From the NCBI GenBank assembly GCA_004295045.1, contig SHND01000055.1, positions 12,105 through 76,104 on the forward strand: a stretch of 64,000 bases of DNA, given 5' to 3'. The notes under the pieces were generated by a model. That model did no database searches. It was not told the DNA's origin and worked only from the letters and a program-made list of their open reading frames with translations. Position 1 is the stretch's first letter. Each line of letters starts with the position of its first letter. Of the stretch, positions 1 to 8,102 are shown piece after piece. The position numbers and the translations under genes are program-made. The DNA comes from Chloroflexota bacterium. Lineage in GTDB: Bacteria; Chloroflexota; Anaerolineae; UBA4142; SHND01.

Positions 1-1
1 G

Positions 2-74
2 AGCCACCTCTCGGACTTGAACCGAGGACCGACTCATTACGAATGAGCTACTCTACCGACTGAGCTAAGGTGGC
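2..74 (-). tRNA. tRNA-Thr (anticodon CGT)
   Basis: The reverse complement folds as a full cloverleaf: 7-bp acceptor stem (GCCACCT with AGGTGGC), D arm GCTC..GAGT, anticodon stem GCTCA/TGAGT around loop TTCGTAA, T arm CTCGG-TTCAAGT-CCGAG. The anticodon is CGT, which reads the threonine codon ACG. The discriminator is T and the next base is C at the window edge, so it cannot be seen whether CCA is encoded. Confidence 0.95.
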
Positions 75-181
75 ACTGCGCCCATTATATCAAATTTGAA
101 AAAATCTCAAAGCTATATAAAGTATCCGTACAGTCCCGCATCTCAAACAGGCGCGTGAAAAGAACCTCAAGGAGTGATTCA

Positions 182-2635
182 ATGAAGAAAACCATCATCC
201 GTGTTCTCGCTATTTTGTTAGGTCTCGTCATTTTGCTCATTATCGTCGGAGCCGGTGCGGGATATTGGTACATTACCAAATCGCTTCCGCAAGTGAATGG
301 CACGCTGCAGCTGCCCGGCTTGAAAAATCCGGTGACCGTCATTCGCGACCAGAACGGCGTGCCGCACATTTACGCCGACTCGACCGACGATTTGTATTTC
401 GCGCAGGGATTCGTCCACGCGCAAGACCGCATGTGGCAGATGGAATTTAATCGGCATGTTGGACATGGCAAGCTTGCAGAATTGTTCGGCGAGGATTTGG
501 TGGACGAAGATACTTTTTTGCGGACGATGGGCTTGGCGCGCGCAGCACAGCGCGATTTGGAAACCGCCGACCCGGCGATGCGAGAGAGTTTGGAAAAATA
601 CGCACAAGGCGTGAACGCGTATTTACATTCGCATCAAGACAATCTGCCGCTGGAGTTCAATCTCATCAACGCCAAGCCCGCCGATTGGACGCCGCTTGAT
701 ACGCTCGTGTGGGGCAAGGTGATGGCGTACGATTTGGGCGGCAACTATGATCGCGAACTTTTGCGCGCGGCGCTGCAAAAAGAATTGGGCGCAGAGCAAA
801 TGCGCGCGCTGACGCCGGATTATCCGGCAAGCGGTCCATTCATCATTCCGTCTGAGGTGAAAAGTTTTGCCGCGCGCGCGAACGCTTCTGCCGCGCGTGC
901 GAACGCCATTCCCGACATCGGTTCGCCAAAATTTTCCACCCTCATCGCAGTCAATCAACTGTTTAACGTATTCGATGAAGGCATCGGCTCGAACAACTGG
1001 GTGGTGGATGGAACGAAAACGACGACGGGCAAACCATTGTTGGCGAACGATCCGCATCTCGGCATTCAGATGCCGTCGGTGTGGTACATGAACGCGCTGC
1101 ACTGCAATACGGTTTCCGATGCGTGTCCGCTGAATGTGGCGGGCTATAGTTTTCCCGGTGTGCCGAGCATCATTCTCGGACACAATGACCGCATCGCGTG
1201 GGGCGTGACCAATACCGGACCCGATGTGCAAGACTTGTACATTGAAAAAATCAATCCCGCGAATCCGAACCAATACGAATACATGGGCAAGTGGGAGGAC
1301 ATGCAGCTCATCAACGAAACGATTCATGTCAAGAACGCGCCCGATGTGAATTTGGTGGTCAAAGTGACGCGGCACGGTCCCATCATGACCGATGTGTTGG
1401 ACGGCGTGACAGAACCGTTGGCATTGCAGTGGACGGCGACGCGCGAACCAAGTCGGCTCTTTGCGTCGGTGCCAAAAATCAACGCGGCGAAAAATTGGGA
1501 TGAATTTCGCGCGGCGCTGCGCGATTGGGATGTGCCTTCGCAAAATTTTGTGTACGCGGATGTTGACGGCAATATCGGTTATCAAGCGCCGGGCAACATT
1601 CCGATTCGCGCGCAAGGCGACGGCACCCTGCCGGTGCCCGGCTGGACAGGCGAATACGAATGGACGGGCTACATTCCGTTCGACGAACTTCCGTTTGTGT
1701 TCAATCCATCCAATCATTACATCGTGACCGCGAACAATCAAGTCGTGCCGAACGAATACAAATATCTACTGACCAAAGATTGGGCGGCGCCGTATCGCGC
1801 GATGCGAATTGAAGAGCTCGTGCGCGCCAAGGAAAAATTGTCGGTGGACGATTTCAAAACGATTCAGGGAGATGTGTATTCGATTCCGCTGGTCAAGTTG
1901 CAGAAATTTATTCAAGCGCTGCCGACGAATGATGATTCTCTCACGCGGCTCGCGATGGAATTGGTCAACGCGTGGGACGGACAAATGAATCGCGACGCGC
2001 AAGCGCCCGCGATTTTGGAAGCGACCTACAACGCGCTCGTGCCCGATTTATTTGAAAAGCGCATGTCCGCCGAGACGTACAAAATGTTTGAAACGGATGG
2101 GAACAATTCGCGTCTGCTGATTGATCTTTTGTTGGACGATCCGCAAAGCGAATGGTGGGATGATCCCGCGACGCCCGGGCGTGAAACGCGCGATGACCGA
2201 TTGCAAGCCGCGTATCAAGAGGCGCTGGATTTTCTTGGCAAGAATTTTGGAAACGCGCCGTCCGAGTGGAAATGGGGACGTTTGCACACGGCGACCTTTG
2301 CGCATCCGTTCGGTTCGCAAAAACCGCTCGACCGGCTTTTGAATGTTGGACCGCTGGCGACGGATGGACACGGCTTTACGATCACAAATGCGGGCTATCG
2401 CATCGAAGACAACGCCTACGTGCAGCGCACCGTTTCTTCGATGCGTCATATCATCGAGCCGACGAATTGGGATGCAGTGCAGTGGATTCACACAACGGGG
2501 CAATCGGGGCAGGCGCTCAGCGCGCATTACAGCGATCTCGTTCCAAAATGGCGTGATGTGAAATACGAAACGCTGCCGTTCTCGCGTGAAGCGGTAGAAA
2601 AAGCGAAAGTGAATTTGCTGAACCTGACGCCGTAA
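182..2635 (+). CDS. Penicillin acylase family (Ntn-hydrolase) protein
   Basis: An 817-residue precursor of the penicillin G acylase/acyl-homoserine-lactone acylase type. One N-terminal membrane segment (about residues 6-28) suggests export or anchoring. The alpha-chain region (VIRDQNGVPHIYA, FAQGFVHAQDRMWQME) comes before GIGSNNWVVDG, where Ser270 is the expected autoprocessing nucleophile that becomes the first beta-chain residue. The family C-terminal signature GQSGQALSAHYSD is present. The ATG at 182 is chosen over the upstream GTG at 155 because AAGGAG lies 7 bases before it. The substrate (acyl amide, lactam or homoserine lactone) cannot be read from the sequence. The gene converges on the next two genes across a strong hairpin. 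Confidence 0.92.
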   Translation: MKKTIIRVLAILLGLVILLIIVGAGAGYWYITKSLPQVNGTLQLPGLKNPVTVIRDQNGVPHIYADSTDDLYFAQGFVHAQDRMWQMEFNRHVGHGKLAELFGEDLVDEDTFLRTMGLARAAQRDLETADPAMRESLEKYAQGVNAYLHSHQDNLPLEFNLINAKPADWTPLDTLVWGKVMAYDLGGNYDRELLRAALQKELGAEQMRALTPDYPASGPFIIPSEVKSFAARANASAARANAIPDIGSPKFSTLIAVNQLFNVFDEGIGSNNWVVDGTKTTTGKPLLANDPHLGIQMPSVWYMNALHCNTVSDACPLNVAGYSFPGVPSIILGHNDRIAWGVTNTGPDVQDLYIEKINPANPNQYEYMGKWEDMQLINETIHVKNAPDVNLVVKVTRHGPIMTDVLDGVTEPLALQWTATREPSRLFASVPKINAAKNWDEFRAALRDWDVPSQNFVYADVDGNIGYQAPGNIPIRAQGDGTLPVPGWTGEYEWTGYIPFDELPFVFNPSNHYIVTANNQVVPNEYKYLLTKDWAAPYRAMRIEELVRAKEKLSVDDFKTIQGDVYSIPLVKLQKFIQALPTNDDSLTRLAMELVNAWDGQMNRDAQAPAILEATYNALVPDLFEKRMSAETYKMFETDGNNSRLLIDLLLDDPQSEWWDDPATPGRETRDDRLQAAYQEALDFLGKNFGNAPSEWKWGRLHTATFAHPFGSQKPLDRLLNVGPLATDGHGFTITNAGYRIEDNAYVQRTVSSMRHIIEPTNWDAVQWIHTTGQSGQALSAHYSDLVPKWRDVKYETLPFSREAVEKAKVNLLNLTP

Positions 2636-2649
2636 AGTGAGCGGCGTCG

Positions 2650-2705
2650 GACGACGCAGGACGGAGGAAAGCGCGTTGCGCGTTTCGCCTCCGTCCTGCG
2701 TCGTC
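2650..2705. terminator. Long GC-rich hairpin between convergent genes
   Basis: An 18-base arm (GACGACGCAGGACGGAGG) is perfectly repeated in inverted form, with a partly paired core. It lies just after the acylase stop and covers the end of the opposing small gene. There is no good T-tract on either side, so it may block read-through or RNA decay rather than act as a classical terminator. Confidence 0.6.
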
Positions 2706-2811
2706 AAAATCCAAAGCGGATCCGCTGCATGGCAAAGAGGAACATGCAGCCAAAGATCAAAACGTTGATAAAAAGCAGCGTCGAAACCACAAACCACTGT
2801 CGCCACGTCAT
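2704..2811 (-). CDS. Small single-pass membrane protein (35 aa)
   Basis: A short frame encodes 35 residues beginning MTWRQWFVVSTLLFINV and ending QRIRFGF. It is one hydrophobic helix with charged residues after it. A good ribosome site, AAGGAG, sits 6 bases before the ATG. It follows birA on the same strand and stops inside the hairpin shared with the convergent acylase gene. No family is recognised. Its reality rests on the ribosome site and the clean transmembrane pattern; length alone would not support it. Confidence 0.55.
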   Translation of the reverse strand: MTWRQWFVVSTLLFINVLIFGCMFLFAMQRIRFGF

Positions 2812-2825
2812 AGGAATCTCCTTAA

Positions 2826-2890
2826 AAGGATAAGGTGACGGGTAACGGAGCATTCATTCTCATCATCCGTCACCTTTCACCTTTGATAAT
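2826..2890. repeat. Heptamer tandem-repeat inverted element
   Basis: On the plus strand the right part reads TCACCTT TCACCTT TGATAAT and the left part carries the complementary AAGGTGACGG. The heptamer arm forms the last codons of birA (Lys-Gly-Glu-Arg) and its stop. It is one of about a dozen such elements in this window. Confidence 0.55.
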
Positions 2891-3622
2891 CGTCACATCC
2901 CCCGCATACAATTTCACGCGCGCGCCGTTTTGATTCAGAATCAGCGCGCCGTCGTCGTCAACATTTTCCGCGACGCCCTGCAAAATTGTATCATCACTCG
3001 CCACGCGAATAAACTGCCCCAACGTTCCCAGCCGCGTGCGGTATTTATCCGTGAGCGATTCACCGCCGCAGACGCGCGCATAATACGCATCTAACTCGGC
3101 GAGCAACGCGCGTTCCAAATTGCTGCGGTCAATCTCTTGCCCAAGCACATCTTGCAGAGTTGTCGCAAAAGGCGCGAGTTCGGGATAATCGCGCATTGTA
3201 TAATTCACATTCAGTCCAATGCCCAAAATCACGTATGCTAATTTTTCGCCGACGATGCTCGATTCGATCAAAATGCCGCACACTTTTTTTCCATCCAACA
3301 AAATGTCGTTGGGCCATTTCAACGTTGGCAGTACGTTGAATTCATGTTCGAGCGTGCGCGCGATGGCGAGCGCTGCCATCGGCATCAAACGCGTCGCGTG
3401 TTGTGATGCGAGCGGCGGACGCAGTAAAATGGAAAATTGCAGTGACGTGCCGCGCGGCACGATCCATTGGCGTCCCATCCGTCCGCGTCCGGCGAGTTGT
3501 TCTTGCGCCGTGATGACCAATCCTTCTGCCGCGCCGTGTGCGGCGAATTCGCACGCCAAATCGTTTGTCGAGGCAACTTGGTCGTATCGCAAAATCTCAC
3601 GCCCGATGATTTGTTTGCTCAC
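2870..3622 (-). CDS. birA: Biotin--[acetyl-CoA-carboxylase] ligase
   Basis: This enzyme activates biotin as biotinyl-AMP and attaches it to a lysine of a carrier protein; the likely client here is the BCCP at 18673-19170. Family motifs include ASTNDLA, the biotinyl-AMP loop GRGRMGRQW, KWPNDIL and GILIESS, followed by a C-terminal SH3-like domain. At 250 residues it is the short monofunctional type without the N-terminal DNA-binding domain, so it is probably not a repressor. The GTG at 3622 is chosen because a TATAAT box lies 7 bases upstream, which would give an essentially leaderless transcript. The last codons come from a heptamer repeat. Confidence 0.93.
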   Translation of the reverse strand: MSKQIIGREILRYDQVASTNDLACEFAAHGAAEGLVITAQEQLAGRGRMGRQWIVPRGTSLQFSILLRPPLASQHATRLMPMAALAIARTLEHEFNVLPTLKWPNDILLDGKKVCGILIESSIVGEKLAYVILGIGLNVNYTMRDYPELAPFATTLQDVLGQEIDRSNLERALLAELDAYYARVCGGESLTDKYRTRLGTLGQFIRVASDDTILQGVAENVDDDGALILNQNGARVKLYAGDVTIIKGER

Positions 3623-3629
3623 GCGCGGA

Positions 3630-3635
3630 ATTATA
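3630..3635 (-). promoter_or_regulatory. TATAAT -10 box of birA, leaderless start
   Basis: TATAAT on the minus strand ends 7 bases before the GTG of birA, so transcription should begin at or next to the start codon. No convincing -35 is visible. The divergent kinase gene starts at 3641, only 18 bases from the birA start. Confidence 0.5.
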
Positions 3636-3640
3636 CAACA

Positions 3641-4705
3641 ATGAAGCAAACAGTTTTTGATTCAACAGCCGCGATGCTTGCGCCCGATACGTTGGGTGAG
3701 TTGCTCAACGCGCGTGTGCACTCTGTGAAACGTCAAACGCTAAACGCCGCGCATCTTTCGGGAAATGAGTTGCACGAGATTTTGTTGAACGGCGACGCGG
3801 GACAAACGCGGCTGGTATTAAAGGAATTTCAACCGACGCGCGACTGGGTGATGCGTTTGACGCACGACACCTTGACGCGCGAGGCGATGCTGTTTGCGAA
3901 TGGAATTTATGCGCGAATGCCGCGCGAAATTTTCGTGCCGGTCATTGGCATTGCGCGCAGCGGCGAAACATGGGCGACCTTGATGCGCGATGTTTCGGCG
4001 GAATTACTGCCATCCAATCAACCACTGACGCCGTACTACGCGCAGCTGCTGCTCGAACATCTCGCCGCGCTGCACGCGCAATTTTGGAATGACGCGTCGT
4101 TGCAAAATCCCGCGCTCGGCTTATCGTCGCTGCAAGATTTTTTGACGATTCTCTCGCCCGCGCGTGTCCAAGCCGAAATTGACGCGGGACGGACGCATCC
4201 CGTTTTGGAAATGGCTGCGCGCGGCTGGCAAGAATTTTTTGCAGCTGCGCCAAACGATGTGCGCGAAATCATTCGCGCGTGGCAAAACAATCCGACGGCG
4301 TTGCTGAATGAATTGGCGGCGATGCCGCAAACGCTCGTGCATGGCGATTACAAATTGGGAAATTTGGGAATTGCTCCCTCACCCCCAACCCCTCTCCCCA
4401 AAAGCGGGAGAGGGGAGCAGACAATTGTATTGGATTGGCAGGATGCGGCGCGCGGCGCGGGCAGTTTGGATTTGGGATATTTTCTGGCATTGAACGCGCG
4501 CTGGCTGCCGTTTGGGCGAGAGCGCGCGCTTGAAATTTATCGAAACGCGTTGCACGCGCGCGGACATTCTATTTCGATGCGCGAAATCGAAATCGGATTG
4601 CTTGCGGGCGGCGCGCTGCGCTTGTTGTGGTTGATGGTTTTGCATCAGCCAGAGGAATTGGAATGGTGGTACGAGTTGGTGCGGCGTGTGGATACCGCTA
4701 TTTAG
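3641..4705 (+). CDS. Aminoglycoside phosphotransferase/choline kinase-family protein
   Basis: A 354-residue APH-fold small-molecule kinase. The catalytic loop LVHGDYKLGNLG (HGD....N) and the metal-binding segment VLDWQDAARG followed by DLGYFLA are intact. The substrate is unknown. The 15 or so residues between these two motifs (rich in Pro, Ser and Gly) are encoded by a GC-rich hairpin repeat that appears inserted in frame. The frame is open further upstream, but the ATG at 3641 gives the first family-like sequence and avoids overlap with birA. No ribosome site is seen. The C-terminal ELEWWYELVRRV recurs as a fragment near 10.08 kb. Confidence 0.85.
   Translation: MKQTVFDSTAAMLAPDTLGELLNARVHSVKRQTLNAAHLSGNELHEILLNGDAGQTRLVLKEFQPTRDWVMRLTHDTLTREAMLFANGIYARMPREIFVPVIGIARSGETWATLMRDVSAELLPSNQPLTPYYAQLLLEHLAALHAQFWNDASLQNPALGLSSLQDFLTILSPARVQAEIDAGRTHPVLEMAARGWQEFFAAAPNDVREIIRAWQNNPTALLNELAAMPQTLVHGDYKLGNLGIAPSPPTPLPKSGRGEQTIVLDWQDAARGAGSLDLGYFLALNARWLPFGRERALEIYRNALHARGHSISMREIEIGLLAGGALRLLWLMVLHQPEELEWWYELVRRVDTAI
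4373..4420. repeat. GC-rich hairpin repeat inside the kinase gene
   Basis: CCCCTCTCCC (4389-4398) pairs perfectly with GGGAGAGGGG (4406-4415) around a 7-base loop, preceded by CTCACCCCCAA. This type of hairpin is normally intergenic. Here it lies inside an open reading frame and keeps the frame, encoding a Pro/Ser/Gly-rich loop. Confidence 0.7.
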
Positions 4706-4722
4706 GGGAAAGAGACAAGGGG

Positions 4723-4749
4723 GAGTCATTTTGAATGACTCGTCTTTTT
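4723..4749 (+). terminator. Intrinsic terminator after the kinase gene
   Basis: GAGTCATT-ttg-AATGACTC is a perfect 8-bp stem followed by GTCTTTTT. It lies 18 bases after the kinase stop codon. Confidence 0.75.
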
Positions 4750-4899
4750 CACGTTTTTTTCATATTGGCTTGGGCTTTTGTATGCGTTTCTCACATCAAT
4801 TGAGGTAGATTACAGTCGAGCGCTTGACAAGCCGCGGAGAGCGGGAACGACGATGATCCTTGGCTTGCTTTTGACGGCGATGAGGGTTCTTGACCTCGC

Positions 4900-4929
4900 T
4901 TGACAAGCGCTCTAACTTTAACTGCTAAC
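4900..4929 (+). promoter_or_regulatory. Candidate promoter of the CBS gene
   Basis: TTGACA at 4900-4905 is followed after 18 bases by GCTAAC, a weak -10. The -35 lies inside the near-palindrome GCTTGACAAGC, and a second copy of CGCTTGACAAGC occurs near 4820. The rest of 4750-4960 shows no gene. Confidence 0.35.
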
Positions 4930-4962
4930 AGTTCTTTATCCATCTCTACGTGGGAGGTAAAG

Positions 4963-5484
4963 ATGAATCAAAAGCCAATTTTATTCGAACGAACCTTTGA
5001 GCGAGAGCTCGCCAGCGGGCAAGCAAAGAGAGACGATTTAGTCGAATGGTGGCGGATGGTGCAGGTCGGCGATATCATGTCCACCCCCGCGCTCTGTATT
5101 GACCATCAAAGTACACTGCCTGAAGCGCTCGAGTTGATGAAGAAACACGGTGTGCGCCGCATGCCGGTGCTAAAAGACCGAGAGCTGGTTGGAATAATCA
5201 CTTTGGGGGATGTCCGCGGCGGGCTGCCCTCTGAGGTGACATCGCTAAATCGCAGCGAACTCTCTTTTTTGATGGAGCAGGTGCAAGTGGCACGCGTGAT
5301 GCGACATCCGGTCATTACCGTTCAACCCCAAACCAAATTAGCGGATGCGGCGCGCTTGATGCTCGAGTACCGTATCAGTGGGCTGCCCGTTCTCTCGGCA
5401 GATGGCTTGGTGATTGGATTGGTTACTGAATCCGACATCTTTCGCCTGTTGATTGACATGCTCGACCCAAAAGGAGAAACGTGA
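4963..5484 (+). CDS. Tandem CBS-domain protein
   Basis: The 173-residue soluble protein is almost wholly a CBS pair (about residues 37-95 and 108-168): VGDIMSTPALCIDHQSTLPEAL and VARVMRHPVITVQPQTKLADA, with DVRG and ESDIF at the domain ends. CBS pairs bind adenine nucleotides or similar ligands and sense energy state. There is no attached enzyme or channel domain. The start at ATG 4963 is set by GGGAGG nine bases upstream. It heads a group of stress and signalling genes. Confidence 0.9.
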   Translation: MNQKPILFERTFERELASGQAKRDDLVEWWRMVQVGDIMSTPALCIDHQSTLPEALELMKKHGVRRMPVLKDRELVGIITLGDVRGGLPSEVTSLNRSELSFLMEQVQVARVMRHPVITVQPQTKLADAARLMLEYRISGLPVLSADGLVIGLVTESDIFRLLIDMLDPKGET

Positions 5485-5568
5485 TGGGCGAGGGGTGACC
5501 GGACGTGGTGTAGAGGTTCTCTTCTCGGCGAAGGGACCGGATGTTGACACCGGAAGGGGAATCCCAAA

Positions 5569-5670
5569 ATGATTGACCAGTTCTGGCAAGTTCTGCCCTA
5601 TGTTGCGCTGGGGGTTTGGATTATCGCGCTCGCCATAGTTTCTTGGCTGCGGTTTCGGATGTCCCGGTAA
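5569..5670 (+). CDS. Putative small single-pass membrane protein (33 aa)
   Basis: The frame encodes MIDQFWQVLPYVALGVW, a continuing hydrophobic helix, and the basic tail WLRFRMSR. AAGGGG lies about 10 bases before the ATG. The gene sits between the CBS gene and the convergent universal stress protein gene, and its TAA lies in a small hairpin (CCGGTAA/TTACCGG). No family is recognised; the case rests on the membrane-helix pattern and the ribosome site. Confidence 0.45.
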   Translation: MIDQFWQVLPYVALGVWIIALAIVSWLRFRMSR

Positions 5671-5720
5671 TGATTTACCGGACCCGCAGAATTTTGGAAT
5701 CGTCGCTGCCCGGAAACGAG

Positions 5721-6644
5721 TCAAGCGCGTACCACTTCGACGGAACAAGGCGCGCGTGTAGAGATGGCGCTTGAAACACTTCCCAGCAGGAGCCGCTCCA
5801 ACGCGCCAAGCCCACGCGCGCCCACAAAGATGCAGTCCGCCTGCCATGCTTCCGCCTCACGCAAAAGGACTTGCTTGGGGTCGCCAGCAAGAACCAGAGC
5901 AGATGCGTTCAGTCCGGTTTGACTCAAAGTGGCTCTCGCCGAATCCGTCATACGTCGAATCCATCCCTGTTCATCAGGATCGCTTTGGTCAACCCAACGT
6001 CCCAAGCCGGGGAGCAAGGGACCAAATACCGCTGATAGGCGATTATCTACCGCAGCAATGACGCGCGCCTCGGTTCCTTTGGGCCATTGGCGCGCGGCGA
6101 CCGATTGTACGGCACGTTCTGCATCGGGGGAACCATCTACGCCGATGATCAAGCGGATGGGCTGCTCACTTGCCTGAATACTAGAGCGTCCGATTCGCAC
6201 TGAACAGCGCGCGTTTTCGAGGACTTGCTGCGACACGCTGCCGAGTAGGAGCCGATCCGCCGCAGATCGCCCGCGAGACCCCACGACAACTAACCCAGCT
6301 TTCCATTCCTCAGCCTTGAGAATGATAGACCAGCCCGGAGAACCGGATACGCCTTCGAACTGGACTGCCCAGTCCGGAAACAGCGCTTGAACCATTTGGC
6401 TTGCCTGTTGTGCCATCTGGCGCGCCGACTCTACTGCGCGTTCCAGTTCCGAATGGGCACGCGTAATCGCCGCTTCAAGTTCCTTTGGCAGCGCAGGAGC
6501 ACCGTTTTCAGATTCAGGTGGCACAAAGACGTCCGCAACGCAGAGTACAAGTGCTTGAGCCGAGTGAGGCAGACCTGCGCGTGTCAACTCTCGAATCGCG
6601 GCTTCGGAAATGGGAGAACCATCGTATGCAATGAGAATTTTCAT
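5721..6644 (-). CDS. Tandem universal stress protein (UspA family)
   Basis: The 307-residue protein holds two Usp domains (about 1-150 and 158-307). Each carries the ATP-binding loop G-x2-G-x9-G(S/T): GSRGRSAADRLLLGS and GARGLGALERLLLGS. The first domain begins MKILIAYDGSP and the second IIGVDGSPDAERA. Such proteins are cytosolic ATP-binding factors for stress survival. The gene runs towards the CBS gene and away from the histidine kinase, fitting a common stress regulon, though shared control is only inferred. Confidence 0.93.
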   Translation of the reverse strand: MKILIAYDGSPISEAAIRELTRAGLPHSAQALVLCVADVFVPPESENGAPALPKELEAAITRAHSELERAVESARQMAQQASQMVQALFPDWAVQFEGVSGSPGWSIILKAEEWKAGLVVVGSRGRSAADRLLLGSVSQQVLENARCSVRIGRSSIQASEQPIRLIIGVDGSPDAERAVQSVAARQWPKGTEARVIAAVDNRLSAVFGPLLPGLGRWVDQSDPDEQGWIRRMTDSARATLSQTGLNASALVLAGDPKQVLLREAEAWQADCIFVGARGLGALERLLLGSVSSAISTRAPCSVEVVRA

Positions 6645-6815
6645 TTTTGCATTGTCCAGGCAGTGAGTACGAGTTCAGGCGATTAGCTCAACAACATTAT
6701 ATTGGAGTGTGTTGCCATTTCAAAACAGCATCAAGATTCAGCCATGCGGAAACGCGGATGCAGACCAAGCTCATCATTTCCGCCCAACCATTCCCCGAAC
6801 GAAAAAGCCGTATGA

Positions 6816-6821
6816 TATAAT
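6816..6821 (+). promoter_or_regulatory. TATAAT -10 box of the histidine kinase, leaderless start
   Basis: TATAAT ends 6 bases before the ATG at 6828, and no Shine-Dalgarno sequence fits in between. A leaderless transcript is the simplest reading. The -35 is not clear. Confidence 0.5.
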
Positions 6822-6827
6822 CTCTCT

Positions 6828-8102
6828 ATGCAACGCGCGCGCGCAGCTATTTTTGAGAATTTGGCAGACCTTCTAACCAACGCACACAGCTCCGGTGAAC
6901 TTTCGGACCTGTTTCTATCTCTGTTGCTTGAGAAAAGGAAGCGCGTCGAGCGTGGCATCCTCTTTGTCTACGACGAATCCAACGAGCGGCTCGCTGTCGC
7001 TGCTGCCCACGGCTATAACATCGCACAGCTCGTGCCGCTGCACTTGAAAACGGGTGAAGGGATGGCGGGACGGGCTTGGCACGCGCGGCGCGGCGCGATT
7101 TATTCCGACCCAAATGCCATCCAAGCGGCATGGGCTGACCTTCCACCGGCGCACCGCGAGCGACTCTTTGCCGCTCAATCCAATCTCGCGCCATCACTCT
7201 CCGCCATCGCTGTCCCATTGCTCACGGCGGATTCCGTGTTAGGCGTAGTGATTTTAGAAAGCGTGAGCGAGACGGATGGCTTTGACGCGGACGATTTGGT
7301 CTGGTTGCAGCGTCTTGCCACAATCGTCAGTTTGGGATTGGAAAATACGCGTTTACGCGAACGGGTGAATCCAAGTCGGGGCGACCAAGCGCCCGAACGT
7401 CTCAAGAGCGAAGCGGTTTCGTTCCTCGCGCACGAGATGCGCACGCCCTTGACCTCTATCAAGGGTTATGCGACCACGCTGTTGTTGGAGGAGGCGACTT
7501 TTAGCGAGGAGAAACAACGCGAGTTCATCAAACGCATTGACGAAGAATGTGATACGCTGGTGAATTTGATTCATGACCTTTTGGAATCTTCGATCATGGA
7601 CGCGGGTCTGATGGCGCTAGAGCGCGAGCCCGTGATGTTGCCGCGCTTGGTCGAGGGGATAGTCCAGGACTTTATCGAGCGCAGTCCAAACCACCGCTTT
7701 CTGATAGATTTTCCAGAGTCGTTTCCGTTGGTCCAAGCCGACCCGGACCGCCTGGCACAGGTCTTGAGCAATCTGTTGGAGAACGCGGTCAAATATTCGC
7801 CGCGCGGCGGATTGATTATTGTGCAAGGAGAATTGCGTCCGCACGAAGCGGTCGTTAGCGTCGCCGACCAGGGCATTGGCATTGCGCCGGAGCATCTCAA
7901 TCGTCTGTTTGAGAAATTTTTCCGGGTGAAGGATGGTCCAAGTCGCGGCACGGTTGGCTCTGGATTGGGATTGCCCATCGCGCGTACCATCGTCGAGAGT
8001 CATGGCGGGCGAATCTGGGCGGAGAGTCGTTTGGGGGAGGGCAGCATCTTTTATTTTGCGCTCCCATTGCAAGAGACAGTCGAGGTGGCTGCCTGTGCGT
8101 GA
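6828..8102 (+). CDS. GAF-domain sensor histidine kinase
   Basis: The 424-residue kinase has no membrane segment. A GAF sensor domain (about 25-175, including LKTGEGMAGRAWHARRGAIYSD and AVPLLTADSVLGVVILES) is followed by a HisKA domain with phosphoacceptor His202 in FLAHEMRTPLTS. The HATPase domain has the N box NLLENAVKYS, G1 DQGIGIAPEHL and G2 GSGLGLPIA. The signal is unknown and presumably cytosolic. The gene overlaps the downstream response regulator by 8 bases, so the two are a translationally coupled two-component pair. Confidence 0.95.
   Translation: MQRARAAIFENLADLLTNAHSSGELSDLFLSLLLEKRKRVERGILFVYDESNERLAVAAAHGYNIAQLVPLHLKTGEGMAGRAWHARRGAIYSDPNAIQAAWADLPPAHRERLFAAQSNLAPSLSAIAVPLLTADSVLGVVILESVSETDGFDADDLVWLQRLATIVSLGLENTRLRERVNPSRGDQAPERLKSEAVSFLAHEMRTPLTSIKGYATTLLLEEATFSEEKQREFIKRIDEECDTLVNLIHDLLESSIMDAGLMALEREPVMLPRLVEGIVQDFIERSPNHRFLIDFPESFPLVQADPDRLAQVLSNLLENAVKYSPRGGLIIVQGELRPHEAVVSVADQGIGIAPEHLNRLFEKFFRVKDGPSRGTVGSGLGLPIARTIVESHGGRIWAESRLGEGSIFYFALPLQETVEVAACA

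Noticed and set aside
623..1741. Minus-strand frame of 372 codons inside the acylase gene
   Set aside because: Shadow frame; the acylase motifs lie on the plus strand across the whole stretch.
3467..3640. Upstream extension of the APH-type kinase frame
   Set aside because: It overlaps birA and its promoter, and the residues are not family-like; ATG 3641 is preferred.
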